This document shows, piece by piece, positions 11,386 to 21,081 of a stretch of 64,000 nt of DNA. This DNA comes from Ooceraea biroi (Eukaryota; Arthropoda; Insecta; Hymenoptera; Formicidae). The DNA lies in assembly GCF_003672135.1 (NCBI RefSeq), contig NC_039515.1, positions 6,634,001 to 6,698,000 of the forward strand, given 5' to 3'. Each line of letters begins with the position of its first letter. Position 1 is the first letter of the stretch. The translations under genes were made by a program, and so were the position numbers. A model generated the notes under the pieces. It was not told where the DNA came from, did no database searches, and worked only from the letters and a program-made list of their open reading frames with translations.

Positions 11386-12230
11386 TATAACGCGAAGATC
11401 GCAATACGCATTCGCAGTTCCTTGCAAAACAACTTCGAACTAATCTGATGACGTTTTGATAACTTGAATTGTTTTATCAACTAAATAAAGATATTGAATA
11501 AAAATAAAATAAAATATTATTTACATACGTGTTAACATAAGAAGCAAAATTAACATTATCACGAGCTCACGCTCGAAACTAAACTAAGCAGTCCAAGTAT
11601 TAACTACGATTGTGATTTCCGCTTTCGATTCCACTTTGACTCTCGCAACTCTCTGATCTCTGAAAATACAGGAATACAGATTCGATCTCAGGATTCGCCA
11701 GCGGTTTTTCCCGTATGTTTAAACCGCTGAGTTTTAAAAATCGCCAACGCTTCCTGCGAGCCGGTAACTCGCGTAAATGCAGCGACGATAATTAATCACG
11801 TGTATTTACGTTTCCCGAGTCCGCTCGCTCGCGGGTGCGTGCCGACGCGGATTATTTGACAGAAACAACGTCTACGATTACTCTCCGGGAAGCGCGGATC
11901 GGCCGGGTAGTACGAGGTAGCGGATTAATCTTCTCGCTCTCGGTAAACACGGCCGGTTTATTTTGTCTACGGGGCATTCTGCGCAACGTGTAACGGCGCT
12001 GCGCTGCAACGCGTATGCACGCACACGCGGCGAGAGGGCTGCGGCAACAGCCGCGCGACTGTGCGCGCTTAATGACGCGGCCGATGATCATCGTTTTATT
12101 GAGACGCGGCCACGCGACGTCAGAAAAACTACCGCCGGTAATTCTGTGTTATGCTACGTTGTGCACCGGAGACATTAGACAGTCTCATCATTTTTGAGAT
12201 TCCACGAGAGCCAATGCTAAGATGCATACA
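11386..12230. other. Right-arm copy of CpG-rich unassigned sequence
   Basis: Inverted copy of about 778-1622. The open frames here mirror those of the left arm and add no new support for coding. Confidence 0.5.
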
Positions 12231-12955
12231 TTAAGGGGGGAGCCTGCTTTAGAACGTTGAAAATAAGGTATAATTTTACGAATTTTTTGGAGAAACTATA
12301 CAGCGGATCATTATAAAACTTTGATGCATTTATTAGTACATGTTTAAAGATAAAAAAATTATTTTTTTATTTGAATATATGCCTGTAGAGGTCGTCCTGG
12401 AGGCGTCTTAGTGCAGCCGGCATTGTAAATTGGTGAGCATTCTCCCGCCTCCAAATTTCATCCAAACTGAAAAATTGAAATATTTTCTCGTTATTTATGA
12501 ATTCCCATCGTCGATGAACCTTTAATATTCATAAAAACATTAAGTTAAACAATTATTTTTGCATGAAAATGTTCAAAAACTTTGCCTAAAAATCGTACTT
12601 TTGTGTTCTAAGCTCCACCATTTTGGCATTTTTCAACTTTTTTCTTCTCTCTTTGGTTCATCGACGATAGGAATTCATAAATAACGAGAACATATTTCAA
12701 TTTTTCAGTTTAGACGAAATTTGGAGGCAGGAGAATGCTCACCAATTTGCAATGCCGGCGACGCGGCTGCACTGAGACTTCTCCAGGACGACCTCTACAA
12801 GCGATATATTCAAATAAAAAAATAATTTTTTTTATCTTTAAACATGTACTAATAAATGCATCAAAGTTTTATAATGATCCGCTGTATAGTTTCTCCAAAA
12901 ACAATTCGTAAAATATACCTTATTTTCAGCGTTCTAAAGCAGGCTCCCCCCTTAA
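12231..12955 (+). mobile_element. Fold-back element A (right-arm copy)
   Basis: 725 bases between TTAA sites, the partner of 54-777 in the large inverted duplication. It shares the unusual CGATAGGAATTC in its right arm. Confidence 0.88.
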
Positions 12956-13051
12956 TACATAACACGAGTACAAATTAAATACAATCTTTCATCATTAAAA
13001 TGAAATCTGTCAAGATTTCAAGCAAATTTAGAAGCAACTATAAATATCTCT

Positions 13052-13948
13052 GGTAATTATTTAGTTTAACGGAGCAACCTCGGATGACCTTGACCTTGAG
13101 ATATATTATAGAGGTCACCCTCCTGAGTGACCTTCAAAAGATTTTAGCCGTCGCTCATTGTTTATTAAAAAGTTATTAACAAAAGAAGTTTAATGATTTT
13201 GCACGAATTTTCACCTGTCCACGCGAAGCAAGGACTTGAGTTTGACATATATTACAAAAGTCACCTTCCCGAATAACCCGCACTAGGTTTCACCCGTCGC
13301 TCGTTGTTTGTTAAAAAGTTATTAACAAAAAAGTTTAATGAATAGAGCATAATTTTACGATATCATATACGTTTACGAAAGAGTATATTTGATGGAATTT
13401 TAGCTTTAAATCAGAAATAGGTTTGGGTTAGGTTATATTTTCCGAAACTGGAGCCCCGAACACATACGCTCGTTTTCAGCCCGCTTCGCGGGAGGGCGGG
13501 GGGGGGGGGAGGGGCAACGCGTTGCCCCCCGCCGGAGCCGGTGTTACAGATTTCACCGTACAGATTTTGATCACCTGGTACACGGCACGGATTCTGGCGG
13601 GGGGGAGGGGCGAAACCCCTTCCCCCCGCCCTCCCGCGAAGCGGGCTGAAAAACGAGCGTATGTGTCCGGGGCTCCAGTTTCGGAAAATATAACCTAACC
13701 TAACCTAACCAGGTTAGATTAGATTAGGTTAGGTTAAATCACTTTCCTTCCTTCGTTCATATTCGTCGTTTATGTCTTTCAATATTCAAAATAACTACTA
13801 TATTTTCGAAACTTCTTTTGTTAATATCTTTTTAATAAACAATGAGCGACGGCTTAAACCTTTTGAAGGTCACTCAGGAGGGTGACCGTGACAACATATG
13901 TCAAGGTCAAGGTCATTCGAGGTTGCTCCGATAATCTAAATAATTACC
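13052..13948. mobile_element. Fold-back transposon with 8-bp target duplication
   Basis: The ends read GGTAATTATTTAGTTTAACG inward from the left and GGTAATTATTTAGATTATCG inward from the right. The direct repeat ATATCTCT flanks both sides (13044-13051 and 13949-13956). The outer arms carry GACCTTGACC and a copy of GTCGCTCATTGTTTATTAAA. An inner inverted pair (about 13430-13520 and 13600-13700) is GC-rich and contains AACGAGCGTATGTGT, with CCTAACC repeats next to it. An 8-bp duplication is typical of hAT or P superfamily elements. No transposase is present, so this is non-autonomous. Confidence 0.8.
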
Positions 13949-13956
13949 ATATCTCT

Positions 13957-14344
13957 GATTGCTAACGAAAGATACTGGCGGAAAAGAGTGCTTAACATGA
14001 GCAAAAATCGGATTGCGTCTCGACAGGGCGCAATCATGTCGCGCTCATTTAATGAAAGTGCATCACGTGCGAGAACGTGCCAAGCACGACAAACTTTTCA
14101 TCTTCTGATGTCGTTAAATGTAGTTGTTATCATTGAGAGATCGTTGCTCTTGGAGATGCATTGTGTTGTTACGTTAACGTAAATTTTGTTTAGGGATGTT
14201 TCTTTAACCAACAATGCACTTGATCTAATCTGTTTTTATACAAATTCTTTTAATAAAATTATATAATTTTTCGATAAAATAGAAGTATTTTGTAAGAAAC
14301 CTTTTTTACATGTAGTAATAGTTGGTTACGGTTTTTTATTGTAG
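13957..14344 (+). other. Intron segment before exon A
   Basis: AT-rich, with no supported gene. It ends in the pyrimidine-rich acceptor of exon A. The short frame at 13988 has no recognisable motif. Confidence 0.5.
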
Positions 14345-14501
14345 TTGGCCTGAAACACGGCAACGGTGGCGTAGGCAGCGCGAGCAGCTCCAGGAGTACC
14401 AGTCCGAGTCAGCAGCAACCGTCTCAGGGCGGTTTCTCGTTCATTCCGCAACCCAGGAACCAGAACTCGACGAATCGACAGCCTACGGCCACCACACCAA
14501 G
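14345..14501 (+). CDS. sick: Neuron navigator (sickie/NAV2) internal exon A
   Basis: First visible coding exon of a neuron navigator gene. It is bounded by a TTTTTTATTGTAG acceptor and an AG|GTAAAT donor. It enters with two bases finishing a codon and leaves with two bases of an unfinished one. It reads GLKHGNGGVGSASSSRSTSP, then a Gln/Ser-rich stretch, then GGFSFIPQPR. S-F-I-P at 14437-14448 is followed by a basic residue, so it fits the SxIP motif by which navigators and other plus-end trackers bind EB proteins. Family knowledge: navigators are cytoskeletal proteins of axon guidance, and Drosophila sickie acts in actin control in neurons and has been linked to Relish activation. The earlier frame-preserving exon is not seen in 1-14344 and probably lies upstream of the window. 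Confidence 0.85.
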
Positions 14502-14747
14502 GTAAATAACACTCGTTCTGTTATGAAATAGATAAATAACATCTTGCGCGTTATCATACGATTGTCATATCACTATCAAATTCTATTATTTGAAGAAAGT
14601 AAACATTTCTGTAAGTCATAATTAGAAATGAATCTATTATAGAAGAAAGGATATGAAAGAAAATTGGAATTTATTAAAATAATTTGAAGAAAGTGCTTTT
14701 TTCTTAGACAGTTCGTTTTTAATTTTAATTTTTCCATTAATTTGCAG
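14502..14747 (+). other. Intron A-B of the navigator gene
   Basis: A 246-base AT-rich intron with GTAAAT donor and TTTGCAG acceptor. No other feature seen. Confidence 0.8.
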
Positions 14748-16320
14748 TCCTCGGGCATCCACGGTAGGTCGACCTAATGGAGGCTTGAGGCCCCAACAGC
14801 AGGCCTTACCGTATTCCGGAAATACTGCTCCTGCCCCTCAGACCAACAAAAATTCCGTGCTGGACAAGTTCAAGCTGTTCAACAACAAGGATAAAAATCA
14901 GGAGCGCGGGAAAGCTTCCTCAGGAGTGTCGAAGCGCACCTCGAGCTCGTCGGGGTTTTCTTCCGCCCGATCCGAGCATTCGGACAGTTCGACTTCCCTG
15001 TGTGACCAGGGCAAGGTGCAACAAGCGCAGGAGTCGCCGAAGAGCCGTGCGTTCAAGTCGAAGCTGCAGTCAGCCAAGCCAGCCAAGCAGGCCAGTCCGA
15101 AGACGGGCAGGAAGGAGCAGAGCAAATCTCAGAGCAAGATCGCGCGCACGAGTAAAGGCCCGCCGAGTTCCTTGGATAAGCTGCCGATCGTTTACAACAG
15201 TCCAGTTCTGGAGCAGGATGGAAAGCTCGCCAGTAAAGTGGTGGGTAGCAAGTTTCCGAACGAACGAAAGACCCCGAATCTCCAGGAACTAGTGAAGCAG
15301 CCACTGGTGCAGCCTCCGAAGACGAACCCGTCTGCCCTGACGCCGCCTCGGCAAATCACCGCGTGTTTGATCGCTTCGCAAGACGCGAAGAACATCACCC
15401 AGAAGAACGAGCAATTGACGAAATTGTCGCCCAGACCGAAGATGGAACTTCCAGGCAAGATGTCAGATCCGAAAATCCACCTGCAGAGCTTGAAGCCTCC
15501 GCCTAACGGTTTGAACAAGGAGCTCGTGCTACAAAAGGCCATCCTAGCAAACACCAACGGCATCATCAAACCGTCCGAGCTGGCCGAGGAGACGACAGCG
15601 CACGAAAACGACCCTTTCGACCGCACCCTGTGCATGAATCAGGCGAACCTGTCGGGCGGCAAGGACCTCGCGACCAGGCAGAAGGAGCTAGAGATCCCGG
15701 GAACCGATAATGAGGAGCAATCGGGCGTGGAGAACTTCGGCTCGCCGTCCAAGAGATCAAATCAGAACAAGGTCATCCGCGAAGAAGAAATCGGATCCGC
15801 CGACGTTTCCGGTGAGAAGCAAGTGTCTCAGCTCAATCGTGGGAACCCAGCTGAGAAGCCGAGCAACGTTGAAGAAGGATCCGTGAGTCTTCCATCGCAG
15901 AACAATTCGAATCTTGGATCCGGCAAGCCGCTCGCGGGATCGAACAGTCCGCTTCAGGGCCCGAGTCTGGCTGGTCCCGGACTCGGTCCGGGCTCCAGCA
16001 TCCCGAAACCTACCGCCCTGGTAAAGGGCACGTCGAAACCGTCGAAGGAGAGCGGCATAACGGGCGGCGTGCCAACACCAACGAAGCCGAAGGGTAGCGA
16101 CGCCCTCCATCGCAAGCTCGATCCGAACACAGTGGCGATGGTGTCGCCGATGCCGAGTATCTCGGACTTGATGTCTGAAAGTTCGCACAGCAATTCCAAC
16201 AGCACCGGACAGAGCAACTCGAGCGACAGCAGCGTAATCTACAGACCTAGCAGCGAGAGTGGCAGCGAGATCAAGACAATTCCCAATCGCAAGATCGACA
16301 CGTTTGAACAGATGGAGAAG
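14748..16320 (+). CDS. sick: Neuron navigator (sickie/NAV2) large internal exon B
   Basis: Largest exon, adding about 524 residues. It starts after TTTGCAG with one base that completes the serine codon begun in exon A. Near the N-terminal side it reads KNSVLDKFKLFNNKDK, a strongly family-specific navigator motif, followed by a Ser/Lys-rich, low-complexity and presumably disordered region. S-S-I-P-K-P at 15994-16011 is a second SxIP-type EB-binding motif set among lysines. Further on come SPMPSISDLMSESSHSNSNS and a Ser-rich tail ending DTFEQMEK. The frame stays open past 16320 to a stop at 16411-16413, but exon C begins exactly in phase if the splice is at AAG|GTTGGT. That donor is weak, so the end is the least certain boundary in the model. 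Read-through would give a short truncated tail. Confidence 0.85.
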
Positions 16321-16784
16321 GTTGGTGGGATCTTTCGCGATCATCATGGCAAGAAGATTGAAGAGCTTATTTTCAAATTATCTGAGATCCGTATTTTTCA
16401 AAGGGAATATTAAATGTTAGAAGTTATGTAATTTCTATCAGATTTTTCAAATATGGATATAAGATGCTTTGAAAATATGCGTGTTTGAAGACTAATTTAA
16501 TTATAAGAATGTTTAAAGGATTTAATTATTTAATTATAAGAGTGTTTAAAGAACGAATAGTAATGAATAATTAGAGTTACTTCAAATTTTAATTAGATTT
16601 AAATTTTGTAAATGGAATATTTTAATTTATTCCCGAACAATTTTGTTACATTCATTTTCAAACATTGTCTGTCGCAACAATGTAACGCTAATTATTATAT
16701 ACTTAAAAACGAAATTAAATTCGAATTCAGAAAATTAAAAATCGTTCGAGCACATCTAAGTCTTCTCCATTTTCATTTCTCCAG
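16321..16784 (+). other. Intron B-C of the navigator gene
   Basis: A 464-base AT-rich intron with a weak donor (GTTGGT) and a good acceptor (TCATTTCTCCAG). The exon B frame stays open for about 30 more codons into it, so intron retention would give a truncated protein. No other feature seen. Confidence 0.65.
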
Positions 16785-17158
16785 GTGCTGTCAGAAAGCT
16801 CGACCTGCGGCGGTTCCCTGGCCGATGACGAGGCTGAAATGACGGTGAAACCGATGCAGCCTCTGTTGCGTGGTTACACGCCTGGAGCCCGAGGCTTGCA
16901 GACTCTTCCAAGCCGCACCACTGCGCGGCAGTACACCGTTTTGCATTCGTCGTCGCATCACCATGTCGGCGGTCATCACGACTACACCGATGTGGATGTC
17001 GCCTCCGGGTACTTGAGCGACGGCGAAGTGCTGCGAGGAGGCGGCATGAGCGTCGGCAGCAGAACTTTGTCAGATCTGTGTGACGGATACATGTCCGAGG
17101 GCGGCGCGTCCTTGTACGCCCGCAGGATCAATCCTTCGTACGGCCACGAGCACGACAG
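16785..17158 (+). CDS. sick: Neuron navigator (sickie/NAV2) internal exon C
   Basis: The acceptor is TCATTTCTCCAG and the donor is ACAG|GTAAGT, a strong consensus. The exon enters in phase 0 and leaves with two bases of an arginine codon. It begins VLSESSTCGGSLADDEAEM and carries two related motifs, ASGYLSDGEVLRGG and CDGYMSEGGASLYARR, which belong to the conserved GYLSDGE/GYMSEGG block of navigators. Between them is a His-rich stretch (HSSSHHHVGGHHDY). It contributes about 124 residues. Family comparison places this block upstream of the coiled-coil and AAA+ part of the protein. The next intron is 16.8 kb and filled with mariner elements. Confidence 0.87.
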
Positions 17159-17772
17159 GTAAGTCGCTGTAACCTCAAGATGCTTTCACTTTAGAACTAA
17201 CTTTTTATAGATTTAACTGCGTCTGCTGTCAGCAGAGCTTTAACAAGTTGGCATGCGTTTTGATACGCGAATAGCAGATTTGAGTGTTATTTGTAGTAGA
17301 TAATTCATACGATGACATATTATGATATGATATATGATATATAGTCATGTGATGATGATGATGATGATGATACAGTGAATATTATAGAGGAAGGATTTTG
17401 CACCTCGAGGAATTATCTGACTCAATTTTCGAACGGTGGAATCCATTTATTACGAGTTAATTAGCGAAGCCGCGCCAAAAACTGGGTCTTCGATAAAGCA
17501 ATAAGCCTTTCTGATGTAAATTAATAATTAATCGCAATGGAAAAATGTTTTAGAACAAATACCTTAATTGTTTCAATTAAACTTTTATTTTTACATTTTG
17601 TGTTAATAACATAAGTAATTGTGAAATGGTTCTAATTACAGAAATTTTGAAATGCGTTTATAATATTCCAGAATCTGTAATAATTACATTTCATAAGTAA
17701 TACCTCGAAGGATATTAACGTTTGATGCACAACGTAAATAATAAAAGACTATTAATATCTCGATATAAATAA
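17159..17772 (+). other. 5' part of the 16.8-kb intron C-D
   Basis: Starts GTAAGT. It contains a GAT trinucleotide microsatellite at about 17348-17372, which should be length-polymorphic, and is otherwise AT-rich with nothing recognised. Confidence 0.6.
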
Positions 17773-17774
17773 TA

Positions 17775-20700
17775 TTAGGAGTGTGATTTAGTTTTGAGGG
17801 TTTTGCAACAGATGGCTGTAGTGTCAGTTTGTTCCAATAGCTGTTTCCGATAACTGTTCTTTCTTACAGTCTTGACATTATCCATGACATTTAGTAGCAT
17901 TATAGCAATAGATGCAATAACAGTCGTGTTTATTGTTTATATCATCGTAAAAATGCAACTTCCGAAACAGCATTTTCGACATGCGTTGCTTTTGTTTTTT
18001 AATCAAAAGAAAACTGCGGCTGACGGTTATAGAATTCTTGTCGAAACTTATGGTGATTCTGCCCTATCAATTAAGACGTGTGAATACTGGTTTAGACGCT
18101 TTAAAAGTGGTCATACTGATGTGAAGGACAAAGAACGCTCGGGACAACCAAGAAAGCCTGAAAACGCAGATTTGTAAGCATTATTGGACGAAAATCCAAC
18201 ACAATCCACTTCAGAACTTGCCAGAGCATTAAATGTTGATCGTACAACAGTTACCAAACATTTACATGAAATGGGAAAAATTCAGAAAGAAGGGAAATGG
18301 GTTCGACATCAATTATCAGAAAGTGCGATTGCGAACCGGCTGAACATTTGCATTTCGTTGATCGCCAGGCAAAACAAGAAGAGTCCTTTGTCTCGGATTG
18401 TTACTGGGGATGAAAAGTGGATCTATTTTGATAATCCGAAACGCAGAAAATCATGGGTGGATCCAGGCGAACCATCAACATCCACTCCGAGACGCAATAT
18501 TCACGGTTGAAAAGTAATGCTCTGTATTTGGTGGGATAGTGTACTATGAGCTGTTAAATCCGCACGAGACTGTCACGGCTGATCGTTATCGACACCAATT
18601 GTACAAGTCGAAGCAAGCATTGGACCAAAAACGACCACCAATTGCGAGTAAACGACGGAAAGTGATTCTTCTTCGTGACAACGCTCGACCTCACGTTGCG
18701 TTATCAGTGAAACAAACACTATTAGAGCTTGAATGGCAAGTCTTCTCCGGACATTGCTCCATGCGATTATTATTTGTTCCGATCGATGCAACACGCTTTA
18801 GAGGATACGCACTTTCGTAATTTGGAAGAAGTGCGAAAATTCGTCGACGAATGGATCGACTCAAAAGAAGAGTCATTTTATCGTGGTGGAATCCATCTCT
18901 TGCCAGAGCATTAAATGTTGATCGTACAACAGTTACCAAACATTTACATGAAATGGGAAAAATTCAGAAAGAAGAGAAATGGGTTCCACATCAATTATCG
19001 GAAAGTGCGATTGCGAACCGGTTGAACATTTGCATTTCGTTGATCGCCAGGCAAAAAAAGAAGAGTCCTTTGTCTCGGATTGTTACCGGGAATGAAAAGT
19101 GGATCTATTTTGATAATCCGAAACGCAGAAAATCATGGGTGGATCCAGGCGAACCATCAACATCCACTCCGAGACGCAATATTCACGGTTGAAAAGTAAT
19201 GCTCTGTATTTGGTGGGATAGTGTACTATGAGCTGTTAAATCCGCACGAGACTGTCACGGCTGATCGTTATCGACACCAATTGTACAAGTTGAAGCAAGC
19301 ATTGGACCAAAAACGACCACCAATTGCGAGTAAACGACGGAAAGTGATTCTTCTTTGTGACAACGCTCGACCTCACGTTGCGTTATCAGTGAAACAAACA
19401 CTATTAGAGCTTGAATGGGAAGTCTTACCGCACCCCGCGTATTCTCCATGCGAGTATTATTTGTTCCGGTCGATGCAACACGCTTTAGAGGATACACACT
19501 TTCATAATTGGAAGAAGTGCGAAAATTCGTCGACGAATGGATCGACTCAAAAGAAGAGTCATTTTATCGTGGTGGAATCCATCTCTTGCCAGAGCATTAA
19601 ATGTTGATCGTACAACAGTTACCAAACATTTACATGCAATGGGAAGAATGCAGAAAGAAGGGAAATGGGTTCGACATCAATTATCAGAAAGTGCGATTGC
19701 GAACCGGCTGAACATTTGCATTTCGTTGATCGCCAGGCAAAAAAAGAAGAGTCCTTTGTCTCGGATTGTTACTGGGGATGAAAAGTGGATCTATTTTGAT
19801 AATCCGAAACGCAGAAAATCATGGGTGGATCATCAACATCCACTCCGAGACGCAATATTCACGGTTGAAAAGTAATGCTCTGTATTTGGTGGGATAGTGT
19901 ACTATGAGCTGTTAAATCCGCACGAGACTGTCACGGCTGATCGTTATCGACACCAATTGTACAAGTCGAAGCAAGCATTGGACCAAAAACGACCACCAAT
20001 TGCGAGTAAACGACGGAAAGTGATTCTTCTTCGTGACAACGCTCGACCTCACGTTGCGTTATCAGTGAAACAAACACTATTAGAGCTTGAATGGGAAGTC
20101 TTACCGCACCCCGCGTATTCTCCATGCGAGTATTATTTGTTCCGGTCGATGCAACACGCTTTAGAGGATACGCACTTTCGTAATTTGGAAGAAGTGCGAA
20201 AAGTCGTCGACGAATGGATCGACTGAAAAGAAGAGTCATTTTATCGTGGTGGAATCCATCTCTTGCCAGAGCATTAAATGTTGATCGTACAACAGTTACC
20301 AAACATTTACATGCAATGGGAAAAATTCAGAAAGAAGAGAAATGGGTTCGACATCAATTATCGGAAAGTGCGATTGCGAACCGGTTGAACATTTGCATTT
20401 CGTTGATCGCCAGGCAAAAAAAGAAGAGTCTTTTGTCTCGGATTGTTACCGGGAATGAAAAGTGGATCTATTTTGATAATCCGAAACGCAGAAAATCATG
20501 GGTGGATCCAGGCGAACCATCAACATCCACTCCGAGACGCAATATTCACGGTTGAAAAGTAATGCTCTGTATTTGGTGGGATAGTGTACTATGAGCTGTT
20601 AAATCCGCACGAGACTGTCACGGCTGATCGTTATCGACACCAATTGTACAAGTTGAAGCAAGCATTGGACCAAAAACGAGCACCAATTGCGAGTAAACGA

Positions 20701-21079
20701 CGGAAAGTGATTCTTCTTCGTGACAACGCTCGACCTCACGTTGCGTTATCAGTGAAACAAACACTATTAGAGCTCGAATGGGAAGTCTTACCGCACCCCG
20801 CGTATTCTCCATGCGATTATTATTTGTTCCGGTCGATGCAACACGCTTTAGAGGATACGCACTTTCATAATTTCCAAGAAGCGCGAAAATTCGTCGACGA
20901 ATGGATCGACTGAAAAGAAGAGTCATTTTATCGTGGTGGAATCCATCTGTTGCCAGAAAGATGGGAAAAAGTTATAGAAAACGAAGGAAAATATTTTGAT
21001 TAAGGTATTCATTCATTATCATATTGAAATACATGTGTTTTTGAGCAAAAAAACCCTCAAAACAAAATCACACCCCTAA
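17775..21079 (+). mobile_element. Internally expanded mariner, copy 1 (3.3 kb)
   Basis: The left end is TTAGGAGTGTGATTTAGTTT and the right end, inverted, is TTAGGGGTGTGATTTTGTTT. TA flanks lie at 17773-17774 and 21080-21081. A normal mariner is about 1.3 kb; this one is 3.3 kb because its central transposase segment occurs four times in tandem. The N-terminal part (QLPKQHFRHALLLFFNQKKT) starts near 17953 and has a TAA at about 18175. Each unit has the IVTGDEKW or IVTGNEKW first catalytic block, a shared frameshift after CIWWDSVL, then YYELLNPHETVTADRYRHQL and DNARPHVALS. Only the last unit continues into the true C-terminus (LPERWEKVIENEGKYFD). No full transposase can be read. Confidence 0.93.
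18218..20949 (+). repeat. Four tandem copies of a ~0.68-kb transposase segment
   Basis: Units begin at 18218, 18900, 19586 and 20263; the last ends at 20949 (682, 686, 677 and 687 bases). Each boundary is at TTGCCAGA. In the first unit this motif belongs to the codons before the ARALNVDRTT helix-turn-helix region. After the last unit it belongs to the C-terminal HLLPERW codons. Units differ by scattered substitutions and small indels. The third unit lacks nine bases around VDPGEPSTS. The first unit reads VFSGHC, not VLPHPAYSP, before the third aspartate. Confidence 0.93.
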
Positions 21080-21081
21080 TA

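Larger units (their letters stand above)
9364..13008 (-). repeat. Right arm of a giant inverted duplication
   Basis: Inverted copy of 1-3648. The mariner frames of the two arms are identical over 313 codons. The rare variant CGATAGGAATTC, which replaces the usual CGATGGGAATTC of the fold-back elements, occurs in both arms. The inner end abuts the homopolymer-rich block at 9098-9345. Confidence 0.93.

Noticed and set aside
13425..13735. GGTTAGG/CCTAACC runs as interstitial telomere repeats
   Set aside because: The insect telomere unit is TTAGG; these are GGTTAGGTTAGG-type patches inside the arms of a fold-back element, and are short and imperfect.
14898..16347. Minus-strand frames up to 196 codons opposite exon B
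   Set aside because: GC-rich coding exon shadows. The plus frame has family motifs and proper splice sites; the minus frames have neither.
18573..20926. Minus-strand frames of 73-123 codons opposite the expanded mariner (also at 43367-45730, and on plus at 56660-59815)
   Set aside because: They are antisense shadows of the repeated transposase segment and recur only with it.
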